Positions 22,106-30,954 of a stretch of DNA of 44,135 bases are shown here, in pieces; positions within the stretch are counted from its first letter, which is position 1, and each line of letters begins with the position of its first letter. The notes beneath the pieces were generated by a model that searched no databases, was not told the DNA's origin, and was given only the letters and a program-made list of their open reading frames with translations. A program made the position numbers and the translations under genes. This stretch comes from a virus: positions 1 through 44,135 of IMG/VR virus record IMGVR_UViG_3300006750_000018; one strand, written 5' to 3'.

Positions 22106-24145
22106 TTACTCAACTATATCCAGACTAATTACATTTTCTTTATCTACTACCATTTCATACTCTATTTCAGTCTTAACGGCACCCTTTAATATTTCTTCAG
22201 AAATAAAATCTTCCAGTTTATTTTGAATGGCTCTTTTTATTGGTCTGGCACCGAACTTTTCATCATAACCTTCTTCTACAATATATTTTACTATAGAATT
22301 ATCAAAAGAGACACTATATTTTTTTTCAGTTAATCTTTCTTGTAAGTTAGTTAATTCTAATTTAACTATTTTACTAATAGTTCTTTTTTGTAGGGGTTTA
22401 AATACCACTATCTGGTCAACCCTGTTTAAAAATTCTGGTTTAAAAGTATTTTTAAGTGCTTTTTTAATTATTTGGTCTTTAGCTTCATCTAATCTAGATT
22501 CACTATCTTTGGTAGAGAAACCTAAGGGTTTATTAAACCCACTAACTTGTTTAGCCCCCACATTAGAAGTCATTATAATTAAAGTATTTTTAAAGTTTAT
22601 CTTCCTACCTAAACTATCCGTTAAATGGCCTTCATCAAATATTTGGAGTAATAAATCATAGATATCTGAATGAGCCTTTTCAATTTCATCTAAAAGGATA
22701 ACAGCGTAGGGTTTTTTTCTTACAGCTTCCGTTAATTGACCCCCTTCATTATATCCCACATATCCTGGAGGAGAACCAATTAGTCTAGTGGAGTTAAATT
22801 TTTCTTTATATTCAGACATATCTAATCTAATTAAAGCGTCTTCACTCCCAAAAATTTCTTTAGCTATTGATTTAGCTAAATGAGTTTTACCCACACCAGT
22901 AGAACCTAAAAACATAAATGAACCAATAGGTTTTTTAACTTCACGAATCCCGACCCTATTTCTTCTAATAGATTTAGCTATTTTTTTAATAGCTTCATCT
23001 TGACCTATAACTAAACTCTGTAATAACTTTTCTAAATTTAATAGATTTTTTGTTTCGTTACTATCTAATTTAGTTAAGGGAATTTTAGTTATTTGAGACA
23101 CTACTTTATAGATGTCTTCCTCGGTAATATCTACCCTACTATGTTCCATCTCCAGTTCCCATTCTAATTTCTTATCCTCTAAAAGATTTACCACCTTCCT
23201 TTCTTCATCTCTAAGTTCCGCGGCTTTTTCATATCTCTGAGATTTTACCACATCTATCTTCTCCACTTTTAAATTAGCCAATTTATTCCTTAAGTCTTCT
23301 ATCTCTTTGGGAAAGGTGATATCTACTTGTACTTTAGCTCCTACCTCATCCATTATATCTATAGCTTTATCTGGAAATTCTCTATGGGTTATATATCGTT
23401 CAGCTAACATAACACACGTAGATAAGGTGTTTTCTGTAAACCTTACTTTGTGATGGTCTTCATACTTACCTTTTAGGTTTTTAAGTATTTGTAATGTCTC
23501 TTCCATAGTCGTAGGGTTTACCATTACTTTTTGGAATCTCCTTTCCAGTGCACCGTCCCTCTCAATATTTTCTCTAAACTCATCAATCGTGGTCGCTCCA
23601 ATACATTGGACCTCTCCCCTTGCTAGAGCAGGTTTAAATATATTGGCAGCGTCTAAAGAACCCGAAGCGTTACCTGTCCCAACTACCGTATGTATTTCGT
23701 CTATGAAGATAATGATATCATCATTATCTTTTAATTCATCAATAATAGCTTTCATTCTCTCCTCAAACTGACCACGGTACTTAGTGCCTGCTACTATAGA
23801 AGTCAAATCTAAACCTATTATTTTTTTATCTAATAGGTTACGTGGACAACGACCCTCACTGATTTTAATAGCTAACCCCTCTACCAACGCAGTTTTACCA
23901 CAACCAGGTTCACCTACTAAAACAGGATTATTCTTCTTTCTTCTAGATAATATTTGGGCAATCCTATTTATTTCTTCTTCTCTACCTACCACGGGGTCCA
24001 GTTTCCCTTCTTCAGCGTATAGTATCAAATCTCTAGAAAAATTATCTAGAACAGGTGTCCTACTTTTGATACTACTTTTCTCTTTTCTTGGTTTACTGCT
24101 AGAGTCATCGGACTCGAAGTCAGCAAAGTTTCCTTCTAATTTCAT
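22106..24145 (-). CDS. ClpC-like AAA+ unfoldase lacking the N domain
   Basis: 679 aa. Two AAA+ modules: D1 Walker A GEPGCGKT (78-85) and Walker B IIIFIDEIH; D2 Walker A GSTGVGKT and Walker B VILLDEIEKA. A UVR-like coiled middle domain (SQRYEKAAELRDEERKV) marks it as ClpC rather than ClpB. LGF after TSNVGA in D2 matches the ClpP-docking tripeptide position ([LIV]-G-[FL]). Host ClpC is ~810-850 aa; here the ~150-residue Clp_N adaptor-binding domain is replaced by a ~30-residue Ser/Lys-rich leader. Role: ATP-driven unfolding, probably feeding host ClpP; no ClpP gene is in the window. Divergent from dnaK. Confidence 0.92.
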   Translation of the reverse strand: MKLEGNFADFESDDSSSKPRKEKSSIKSRTPVLDNFSRDLILYAEEGKLDPVVGREEEINRIAQILSRRKKNNPVLVGEPGCGKTALVEGLAIKISEGRCPRNLLDKKIIGLDLTSIVAGTKYRGQFEERMKAIIDELKDNDDIIIFIDEIHTVVGTGNASGSLDAANIFKPALARGEVQCIGATTIDEFRENIERDGALERRFQKVMVNPTTMEETLQILKNLKGKYEDHHKVRFTENTLSTCVMLAERYITHREFPDKAIDIMDEVGAKVQVDITFPKEIEDLRNKLANLKVEKIDVVKSQRYEKAAELRDEERKVVNLLEDKKLEWELEMEHSRVDITEEDIYKVVSQITKIPLTKLDSNETKNLLNLEKLLQSLVIGQDEAIKKIAKSIRRNRVGIREVKKPIGSFMFLGSTGVGKTHLAKSIAKEIFGSEDALIRLDMSEYKEKFNSTRLIGSPPGYVGYNEGGQLTEAVRKKPYAVILLDEIEKAHSDIYDLLLQIFDEGHLTDSLGRKINFKNTLIIMTSNVGAKQVSGFNKPLGFSTKDSESRLDEAKDQIIKKALKNTFKPEFLNRVDQIVVFKPLQKRTISKIVKLELTNLQERLTEKKYSVSFDNSIVKYIVEEGYDEKFGARPIKRAIQNKLEDFISEEILKGAVKTEIEYEMVVDKENVISLDIVE

Positions 24146-24206
24146 GGATATATTTTTTTTTTAGTTACTTATAATTATACTGCCAATAACATTAATAATC
24201 AACCAT

Positions 24207-24240
24207 TGTCGTTATGTCATGTCTCTATGACAAAATGTCA
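24207..24240. promoter_or_regulatory. Cluster of TGTCA/TGACA half-sites
   Basis: TGTCAT-N6-ATGACA (24215-24232) overlaps TGACA-AAA-TGTCA (24228-24240), with a further TGTC at 24207. Arrayed palindromic half-sites between clpC-like and dnaK genes suggest an operator for a dimeric regulator. Confidence 0.55.
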
Positions 24241-24274
24241 GTATTGTTGTTATGGTATGTTATTTGACTACTTG

Positions 24275-24309
24275 ATTTATGGGAAACTATTATTATATTT
24301 CCCATAAAT
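24275..24309. promoter_or_regulatory. 12-bp perfect inverted repeat upstream of dnaK
   Basis: ATTTATGGGAAA, 11-nt spacer, TTTCCCATAAAT, ending 27 bp before the dnaK ATG. Could be a CIRCE-like operator in position (not in sequence) or an mRNA hairpin. Confidence 0.7.
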
Positions 24310-24336
24310 AAATAATTATAAAAAAAAATTAAACAA

Positions 24337-26193
24337 ATGGGAAAAATAATTGGTATAGATTTAGGAACGACAAATTCCTGTGTTGCTGTGATTGAAGGTA
24401 ACGAACCAAAAGTTATCGTGAATGGTGAAGGTCAAAGGACTACACCTTCTGTGGTAGCATTTAAGGATAAGGGTGAAAGAATGGTTGGTGACCCCGCGAA
24501 GAGACAAGCGGTAACGAATCCAGAAAAAACCATTTATTCAGTTAAAAGATTCATGGGTAGTACCTATTCAGAAATTAAGAAAGAGATGGCTAAGATGTCA
24601 TATAAAGTATCAAAAGTAGGTAAAAACGGTGTAGGTATTAAGATAGGTGATGTAGATTACGTCCCACAAGAAGTGTCAGCGGTCATCTTACAAAATCTTA
24701 AAAAGACAGCTGAGGAATACCTAGGAGAAACCGTAACAGACGCGGTTATCACAGTACCAGCTTATTTTAATGACTCACAAAGAAACGCCACTAAAGAGGC
24801 CGGGGAGATTGCTGGTCTTAATGTGTTGAGGATAATCAATGAACCTACCGCCGCGTCTTTAGCCTATGGATTAGATGACAATAAAGATAAAAAAGTTGCT
24901 GTATACGATTTAGGTGGTGGGACTTTTGACATTTCTATTTTAGAAATGGGTGATGGCGTTTTTGAAGTACTATCCACTAATGGAGATACTCACTTAGGGG
25001 GAGATAACTTTGATGAGGTTATTATGGACTGGTTAATTCAGGAATTTAAGAAGAGTAGTGGGATGGATGTGAGTAAAGACCCAATGGCCTTACAAAGGAT
25101 AAAAGAAGCGTCAGAAAAAGCGAAAGTAGAATTGTCTTCTTCTACAAACACCGAAATAAACTTACCTTATCTGACCGCGGATTCAAGGGGACCACAACAC
25201 CTTGCTTTAAGTTTGTCTCGTTCTAAGTTTGAGGCTATGGTTAGTGATTTGGTAAAGAGGAGCATTGCTCCGTGTGGTAAAGTACTAAAGGACGCTAAAC
25301 TAACGATTAACGATATTGATGATGTGATTCTAGTTGGTGGTTCAACTAGAATTCCAGTAATACAAGAGTCCGTTGAGAAGTTCTTTGGTAGAAAGCCTTC
25401 TAAAGGGGTTAATGCTGATGAAGTAGTCGCTATGGGAGCAGCTATCCAAGGAGGCGTCCTTTCAGGTGAAGTCAACGATGTTTTATTGTTGGATATTACC
25501 CCATTATCGTTAGGTATTGAAACCATGGGTGGAGTGATGACCAGGTTAATTGAATCTAATAGTACTATACCAACATCTAAGTCCCAAGTGTTCTCAACAG
25601 CTGTAGACAACCAACCATCAGTAGATATCCATGTCCTTCAAGGAGAAAGACCAATGTCTGTGGATAATAGAACATTAGGAAGGTTCCAACTTACAGATAT
25701 TCCACCAGCTTCTAGAGGGATTCCTCAGATTGAGGTCACTTTTGATATTGACGCTAACGGAATCATTAATGTAAGTGCGAACGACAAAGGAACGGGTAAG
25801 TCCCATAATATAATGATAGAATCTGGAAGTAGTTTATCTGATGAAGAGATTGAGAAGATGAAGATGGAAGCGGAGGAAAATCAAGCTAAAGACCAAGAGA
25901 AGAAGGAAAAAGTGGAAAAGTTAAATGAAGCTGACGCAATGATATTCCAAACCGAGAAACAAATTAAGGAGTTCGAAGAAAAATTAACTGATGGGGATAA
26001 AGACATACTAACTGAATCCCTAAACGACCTTAAAGAGTCATATAAAAATGAAGATTTAGATTCTATCGACTCTAATTTAGAAAAGTTAAACAAAAATTGG
26101 CAATCCATATCTAGTAAACTATACGAACAATCCGAGACCGAGGGAGATAAGCAAGAAGAAACTACAGATGTAGAATATGAAGAAGTAAAATAA
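24337..26193 (+). CDS. dnaK: DnaK (Hsp70) chaperone, full length
   Basis: 618 aa, close to the bacterial length (~638). The ATPase domain has [14 protein letters not shown] (4-17), [11 protein letters not shown] (~191) and LVGGSTRIP (~335). The substrate-binding domain has [19 protein letters not shown], and a helical lid follows. The C-terminus EEVK fits the EEV-type tail that contacts partners. Hsp70 binds unfolded chains in cycles driven by DnaJ and GrpE; neither partner gene is in the window, so host ones would be needed. Coupled with 1 bp spacing to a KTSC gene. Divergent from the Clp gene with shared control region. Confidence 0.96.
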   Translation: MGKIIGIDLGTTNSCVAVIEGNEPKVIVNGEGQRTTPSVVAFKDKGERMVGDPAKRQAVTNPEKTIYSVKRFMGSTYSEIKKEMAKMSYKVSKVGKNGVGIKIGDVDYVPQEVSAVILQNLKKTAEEYLGETVTDAVITVPAYFNDSQRNATKEAGEIAGLNVLRIINEPTAASLAYGLDDNKDKKVAVYDLGGGTFDISILEMGDGVFEVLSTNGDTHLGGDNFDEVIMDWLIQEFKKSSGMDVSKDPMALQRIKEASEKAKVELSSSTNTEINLPYLTADSRGPQHLALSLSRSKFEAMVSDLVKRSIAPCGKVLKDAKLTINDIDDVILVGGSTRIPVIQESVEKFFGRKPSKGVNADEVVAMGAAIQGGVLSGEVNDVLLLDITPLSLGIETMGGVMTRLIESNSTIPTSKSQVFSTAVDNQPSVDIHVLQGERPMSVDNRTLGRFQLTDIPPASRGIPQIEVTFDIDANGIINVSANDKGTGKSHNIMIESGSSLSDEEIEKMKMEAEENQAKDQEKKEKVEKLNEADAMIFQTEKQIKEFEEKLTDGDKDILTESLNDLKESYKNEDLDSIDSNLEKLNKNWQSISSKLYEQSETEGDKQEETTDVEYEEVK

Positions 26194-26194
26194 C

Positions 26195-26440
26195 ATGGGG
26201 GTATTATCAGAAATATATAGTGGAGACAGGATTGTAAACCAATACAAGTCGTCCAACATCAAAGGGTCTATCTACAATAAAAGTACTAGAAATCTTATTA
26301 TAGAATTTAATGCTGGAAGAAGGTACGAATATGAAGACATTCCCGAGAATGTTGCGGCAGGTCTCAGAATAGCGAAAAGTCAGGGTAGTTATTTTAATAA
26401 AGAAATAGCAAAAAAATATAAATATAAATTACTTAATTAA
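26195..26440 (+). CDS. KTSC-domain protein
   Basis: 81 aa. The C-terminal ~55 residues (LIIEFNAGRRYEYEDIPENV ... KSQGSYFNKEIAKKYKYKLL) match the KTSC domain, a small module common in phages and bacteria whose role is unclear. Starts 1 bp after the dnaK stop and so is co-transcribed. The N-terminal ~25 residues have no recognised feature. Confidence 0.8.
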   Translation: MGVLSEIYSGDRIVNQYKSSNIKGSIYNKSTRNLIIEFNAGRRYEYEDIPENVAAGLRIAKSQGSYFNKEIAKKYKYKLLN

Positions 26441-26457
26441 CTTACGTTAAGATGAAC

Positions 26458-26465
26458 TATTTATA
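26458..26465 (+). promoter_or_regulatory. TATTTATA box, 3 nt before ATG
   Basis: TATTTATA, TGT, ATG (26469): the leaderless layout. Confidence 0.6.
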
Positions 26466-26468
26466 TGT

Positions 26469-27233
26469 ATGGACCTCGCAAATAGTATCTTACAAAGTTT
26501 TAATCAGAAAAAAAGTTTAAATCCCGACATCTGGACCTTAGATAAAAATAAAAATTATCGTTTAAGGAGAGAAGTTCGGGATAAACTTTTGCTGAGTGCT
26601 AATGACTTCTTGAATTTTGTAGATTTAGATAACTTAGATTGTGACATGGACACCCAACAATGTGATATTGGGGACATCACCATAACTGGAAGTATTTGTA
26701 ATTACAATTGGTCTCAGTATTCGGATATAGACCTACACATTCTTATAGATTTTGAATTAATAGATGAAAATGTTGGGCTAGTTAAAAATATCCTTAACGC
26801 AAAAAAGAATTTATGGAACGCGTCTCATGACATACAAGTAAAAGGGTATGAGGTAGAAGTGTATGCTCAGGATGTAGATGAGGTACACCATTCCAGTGGG
26901 GTATACTCCGTATTATTTGATAAATGGTTAGTATTACCTAAAAAAAATAGTGTAGATATTGACATCAATAAAGTCTTAGAGAAATCAGAGGGTTGGATGG
27001 AAATCATAGACAGTCTACAACACCAAGCATATCAAAAATCACCACAAGAGATTTTAGATTTGGTAGAAAAAATAAAAACTAAACTTAAAAAATTTAGAGC
27101 TACAGGATTAGAAAAAGGGGGTGAGTACTCCTATGAAAATTTAGCTTTTAAATTCTTAAGAAGAAGTGGATACATTAAAAAGCTCTTCGATTTAAAAAAT
27201 AAAGTATTGGATTTAAGTCTAAGTTTGGATTAG
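26469..27233 (+). CDS. Nucleotidyltransferase-fold protein
   Basis: 254 aa. ITGSICNYNWSQYSDIDLHI (~76-94) is the Pol-beta/NTP_transf_2 signature G-S-x(n)-S-D-I-D-L, with a third acidic candidate in YEVEVYAQD. The C-terminal half is helical (LVEKIKTKLKKFRATGLEKG). The family transfers NMP to nucleic acid, protein or antibiotic; the target here is unknown. Starts the structural transcript ahead of the head block, where similar genes are seen in T4-like phages (from memory). It could modify a virion or host component. Confidence 0.8.
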   Translation: MDLANSILQSFNQKKSLNPDIWTLDKNKNYRLRREVRDKLLLSANDFLNFVDLDNLDCDMDTQQCDIGDITITGSICNYNWSQYSDIDLHILIDFELIDENVGLVKNILNAKKNLWNASHDIQVKGYEVEVYAQDVDEVHHSSGVYSVLFDKWLVLPKKNSVDIDINKVLEKSEGWMEIIDSLQHQAYQKSPQEILDLVEKIKTKLKKFRATGLEKGGEYSYENLAFKFLRRSGYIKKLFDLKNKVLDLSLSLD

Positions 27234-27259
27234 AAAGGTTTTTTTTCCCTTAGAGTTAA

Positions 27260-27267
27260 TATTTATA
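27260..27267 (+). promoter_or_regulatory. TATTTATA box, 19 nt before ATG
   Basis: Upstream of 27287. Confidence 0.45.
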
Positions 27268-27286
27268 TAAAAAAATAAAACGTATT

Positions 27287-27643
27287 ATGGCAAATTATGC
27301 AGGATTATCATACGGTAATGAAATGTATTGTGGTACAAATATAGAACCACATTTAACCCCTACTGGAGAAATAACCGGGATTACTTGTTTTCAAATCCAT
27401 AATAGTGCAAACGCTCAAGCAACTATAGATGTAAATGGAGAAACAATATCCATAGGTGCTGACACTACTTTAGATATAATTATAAAAAGTATTGGAGCTT
27501 TAAATACAGACCAATGCTTAATATGTAGTTGTCATGATTGTAATAATCCAGACGGGAATGCACAAAGAGCTACATATGGTGGAAGTACAATAAACCCCTC
27601 AAGCCCATTTACTTTAATAGGTATGGGGTATTTACAAAGTTAG
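27287..27643 (+). CDS. Small Cys-containing structural-type protein
   Basis: 118 aa, low charge, rich in Gly, Thr, Ile and Asn, with a beta-rich pattern (ATIDVNGETISIGADTTLDI) and a Cys cluster (CLICSCHDC). No signal peptide. Composition fits a capsid-decoration or tail protein. The Cys spacing C-x2-C-x-C-x2-C may bind a metal. A second small Cys-rich protein is encoded at 34103. Function unknown. Confidence 0.65.
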   Translation: MANYAGLSYGNEMYCGTNIEPHLTPTGEITGITCFQIHNSANAQATIDVNGETISIGADTTLDIIIKSIGALNTDQCLICSCHDCNNPDGNAQRATYGGSTINPSSPFTLIGMGYLQS

Positions 27644-27675
27644 AATAAAAAAGAAATTAATTAAAGTAACAAGAA

Positions 27676-29121
27676 ATGGCAGATTTAAAACCAATAGGAA
27701 GTGAAAAACTTCCATTAGATAAGAAACTCCAAAGAATAATGGAGATAGCTAATTATGGTATGGTTCCTAAAATACATACACATAAAACCTCTTCGTTGGA
27801 GTATAACGTAAAAGCCGCTGACGGCAATAATTATGGTATTATCAGAGAAAATGCTAAATATATGATTCTTAAAGAAGGGAAGGACGGATATACCTATTTG
27901 GATGGACTTAAAAACAATTCTCGATATTCCTTTAATTCTTATTCAGAGGCATTTAAAAAATTAAACCTACTAATGAAACCACTTAATGAAACTTATAACG
28001 GTGGTAAACAATTTAATTTAATAGGTGAACAAGAAGAGGAGTCTGAAGATACTAAGTTTGTACTTAAACAACCTGAGGTTACAATAAAAGGAGATAACGA
28101 GAACTTAGATTTTGATGATTCAATTAGTAGTTCTTTTGATGATTCTTTTGATGATGAGGAGATTGAAGGGGATACGTCTTTAGATATTGATGATTCTTTT
28201 GATGATGAGGAGATTGAAGTGGACGTAGAAGTAACTGACGATGAAGACGCTACCAGAGCAATTCAAAAATTAACTGGTAAATTAGGTCAAAAACTTAGAG
28301 ACCTTCCCGAACCAGACATGACGGCAGACATCATTAAGTATGTTCTTAATTCTATCATTTCAGCGGTTGATTTGGAAAAATTGAGTTCTGACGATAAGGA
28401 TGAAATAGTTGAGAAGTTTGAAGATGAGGATATTGAATACACTGAAGAAGGTGAATTTAATGTAGAGTTATCTGGAGAAGAGGAGTTAGATTTAAGTGCT
28501 GATGATATGGATGCCGAAATTGAAGACCTGGGTATGGATTTAGAGTCGGAATTAGCTGAAGGAGCAGCTATGGGTGATGATGAAGAAATTGATGAAAATC
28601 TAGGAGCTTTAGCGAGAATGGCAATAGGAGCTGCCGCAACTGGTTTTGGTGAAAGAGCTGCAGATAGAGTTTTTAATGAAGAAACCCAAGAATGGGAGGA
28701 GGTTATAGAGGGCGTGGAATTAGATGAGGAAGACACATTAAATTTTGCTGGTGAACCAGAGAATACGGACGCGATTAAGGCTGTTGCAGATATTTTTAAC
28801 GAAAGTAAAGTAAATAGAACACTTTCTAAATATTTTAAGTTAACACCAGAAGAAAAGAAGAATAAAAGAATTCAAGAATTAAAAAAATTAAAGTCTTTAA
28901 AAAAGATGAATCAGAACTTTCTAAACGAAAGTGTTAAACAAATAAAATTAAAAAGACTTATAGAAACTTATTTTAGTTCTTATGAACAAGAAATAAAAAC
29001 TAAACAATTTTTAAAAGAAAACGCAACCTTTAACTTTATAGGTAAGAACAAAAGGGGAGGGTTAGTTTTTAAAGAAAATAAAAATTTAGTAGAGATAACG
29101 ACAACAGGAAAAGTAATTTAA
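27676..29121 (+). CDS. Acidic prohead/core-like protein
   Basis: 481 aa. Residues ~40-115 form an ordered N-terminal domain (SLEYNVKAADGNNYGIIREN). Residues ~120-310 are extremely acidic (Asp/Glu) and include an imperfect duplication of a 17-residue Asp-rich unit from a 33-bp DNA repeat. The C-terminal ~115 residues are basic and helical. Several L-x-E or F-N-E sites (PLNETYN, IFNESKV, FLNESVKQ) match T4-type prohead-protease sites. Acid-rich, helical, multiply cleavable: like a scaffold/core protein (inference). Confidence 0.65.
   Translation: MADLKPIGSEKLPLDKKLQRIMEIANYGMVPKIHTHKTSSLEYNVKAADGNNYGIIRENAKYMILKEGKDGYTYLDGLKNNSRYSFNSYSEAFKKLNLLMKPLNETYNGGKQFNLIGEQEEESEDTKFVLKQPEVTIKGDNENLDFDDSISSSFDDSFDDEEIEGDTSLDIDDSFDDEEIEVDVEVTDDEDATRAIQKLTGKLGQKLRDLPEPDMTADIIKYVLNSIISAVDLEKLSSDDKDEIVEKFEDEDIEYTEEGEFNVELSGEEELDLSADDMDAEIEDLGMDLESELAEGAAMGDDEEIDENLGALARMAIGAAATGFGERAADRVFNEETQEWEEVIEGVELDEEDTLNFAGEPENTDAIKAVADIFNESKVNRTLSKYFKLTPEEKKNKRIQELKKLKSLKKMNQNFLNESVKQIKLKRLIETYFSSYEQEIKTKQFLKENATFNFIGKNKRGGLVFKENKNLVEITTTGKVI
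28136..28219 (+). repeat. 33-bp direct repeat in acidic region
   Basis: 28136-28168 and 28187-28219 are identical (TTGATGATTCTTTTGATGAT...), 51-bp period, encoding DDSFDDEEIE twice. Confidence 0.9.
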
Positions 29122-29123
29122 AA

Positions 29124-29537
29124 ATGAAGTTAGTATACATCAATGGATTAGGTTCTAATTTCAGAGGTAATTACGTATACGAATTCATCTTTTCTTCTGA
29201 ACTCGTAGACATGTGGGGGCCAGACTGGGATTCAATCCCAGCACTCGGAAAACCCTTACCACCCGATATTGAGTATATAGATAAAGTGGGAACACTTTCA
29301 AAAGAAGGTCTAGAATTTGAGTTGGTCCAAAACTCAGACTACTTTTCATTTAGTGATGCTATTGATGAGGTTATTGCCTTAGGGTGGGAAAAATATAATG
29401 AAAATGAAGACGAACATATAAAAGATACTAGGTTGGTATTTAGGTTTGGAGAAACTATGGAATCTGTTACAGATAAACTATATTCAAGAGATTTAATTTT
29501 AACCTCAAATGAAACAGAAAAACATGAAAAAATTTAG
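29124..29537 (+). CDS. Conserved-looking phage protein of unknown function
   Basis: 137 aa, starting MKLVYINGLGSNFRGNYVYE. Mixed alpha/beta with conserved-looking turns (WGPDWDSIPALGKPLPPD) and an acidic helix (FSDAIDEVIALGWEKYNENE). Starts 2 bp after the upstream stop and overlaps the next gene start by 14 bp, so it is embedded in the structural operon. I do not recognise a family. Confidence 0.7.
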   Translation: MKLVYINGLGSNFRGNYVYEFIFSSELVDMWGPDWDSIPALGKPLPPDIEYIDKVGTLSKEGLEFELVQNSDYFSFSDAIDEVIALGWEKYNENEDEHIKDTRLVFRFGETMESVTDKLYSRDLILTSNETEKHEKI

Positions 29538-30954
29538 TAAAATAGATACCTTATCCAAACTAGTGAAAGAAGGTTTTAGTATTGATACACTTTTAAAGTT
29601 CAATAACAAACAACTATACGCTCTTAGAAAAAGAGTTTTAAATGAACAAACTGTAACAGATTCACGTACTTATGATTATGATTTAAACAATCCTGGACAA
29701 AAAGAATCATTTATAAATAAAGTTACAACAGATGTGGATGACGCTGAAAATGTAGATATAGACACTACTGGTGATACTGCAAAAGTAACTGAAATGAATG
29801 AGGACCAAGAATTAACACCCACCAATACACCCATTCAAAAATATAGAAAGGGAGACAAGGAGGTTGAGGTTTTAGAAAAAGAAGAGTTAGAGGAGGTAAT
29901 AATGGATATGGGAGCGGGAGATTTTGATGCTACTTCTTTTTACAATCCAGATGGTGGAGGATTCCATACGTCCCAAGGACCTATGGACTCTTATTATTCT
30001 ACAGACAATAAAGGAACATTAATTGGAACAGGTACTGACCAAGACGAAGGACAGTATAGTGGAAATGCAAAATATTTAGACACACCATCATTTCATAATC
30101 CAGACGCTGAAGGTTTTGATTCAGAGGGACCCTCAGATTCTTATAGTGGTAATGGATGGGACGAGGAAGGTTTTGCGGGTGAATTAAATGAATTTGCACC
30201 AGAACCAAACTACTCTTTTATAAATCCAGTATCTAAAGGACATCAATCAGACGGACCAAGAGGACATAGTAGTGGTTTACATGAAGATTCAGAAGATGAA
30301 TTGGTGCACGTACAAAAAGATGTTGCTGGAATGGATACAGACCAAGACGCACCACAGAAAGGACCAGATAATAGTGATAACGCAAATGATGGTATGGATA
30401 TTCCTGAAACTTACATGACAAAGAAAGAGTTAATGGAAATTGCTGTATCACAAAAACAATACAATTTTTATCAATTAGTAGACACTTGTAAGAAGAGTAA
30501 CTATAAAGATTGTGGTGATGGTAGAAACAATAATGCAGTTCTTAAAGCAGCTAAAGGTATGTCTTTAAAATCTATAAAAGATTATACTGACACACCGAAC
30601 CCAGAAAACTTACCTACAGAGAAAAAAGAAGAGAGAATGACGGAAGAATGGTTATTAGGTTTGGTAGAAAAATATGAAAGACCTTATATGACAAAAGGAC
30701 AACTTTTACAAACATTAAATGAAATTGCTGTAGAAACACAGGATGTTGAGGTTATAGATAATGATGTTGAAGATGCTAAATATGAATTACCATCTTGGTT
30801 AGACTTTGATAGTTTATTTGTTAACTCACCGTTACCAGCAACTAAACCAGCTCCGACTAAAACACCTTCACCTAGTAAACCGGGAAGAAGAAACCCATTT
30901 AAACCTAAACCAGGTCCTAAACCAAGACCAAAAGCGAGAACAGATGAAAAGTAA
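29524..30954 (+). CDS. Structural-type protein with NP..GF.S.GP repeats and Pro/Lys tail
   Basis: 476 aa from ATG 29524 (an upstream ATG at 29509 is in frame but less like its neighbours). Basic helical N-terminus (MKKFSKIDTLSKLVKEGF) ends in L-N-E at 39-41, a leader-like layout. Residues ~137-245 hold three repeats: FYNPDGGGFHTSQGPMDSYY, FHNPDAEGFDSEGPSDSY, FINPVSKGHQSDGPRGHSS. Two MTK-x-(E/Q)L helices follow, then a disordered Pro/Lys tail (TKPAPTKTPSPSKPGRRNP). Function unknown; probable head or core component. Confidence 0.65.
   Translation: MKKFSKIDTLSKLVKEGFSIDTLLKFNNKQLYALRKRVLNEQTVTDSRTYDYDLNNPGQKESFINKVTTDVDDAENVDIDTTGDTAKVTEMNEDQELTPTNTPIQKYRKGDKEVEVLEKEELEEVIMDMGAGDFDATSFYNPDGGGFHTSQGPMDSYYSTDNKGTLIGTGTDQDEGQYSGNAKYLDTPSFHNPDAEGFDSEGPSDSYSGNGWDEEGFAGELNEFAPEPNYSFINPVSKGHQSDGPRGHSSGLHEDSEDELVHVQKDVAGMDTDQDAPQKGPDNSDNANDGMDIPETYMTKKELMEIAVSQKQYNFYQLVDTCKKSNYKDCGDGRNNNAVLKAAKGMSLKSIKDYTDTPNPENLPTEKKEERMTEEWLLGLVEKYERPYMTKGQLLQTLNEIAVETQDVEVIDNDVEDAKYELPSWLDFDSLFVNSPLPATKPAPTKTPSPSKPGRRNPFKPKPGPKPRPKARTDEK

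Noticed and set aside
22106-26193. Bacterial chromosomal segment rather than phage for the clpC-dnaK block
   Set aside because: The flanking genes are phage-type on both sides, spacing is phage-like, TATTTATA boxes flank the block and the Clp protein is truncated; a contig chimera cannot be fully excluded without reads.
30806-30943. 46-codon N-terminal extension of the pre-terminase protein
   Set aside because: It lies entirely inside the previous gene in another frame and reads as Leu/Gln/Asn-rich shadow; ATG 30944 gives a normal start overlapping the stop.
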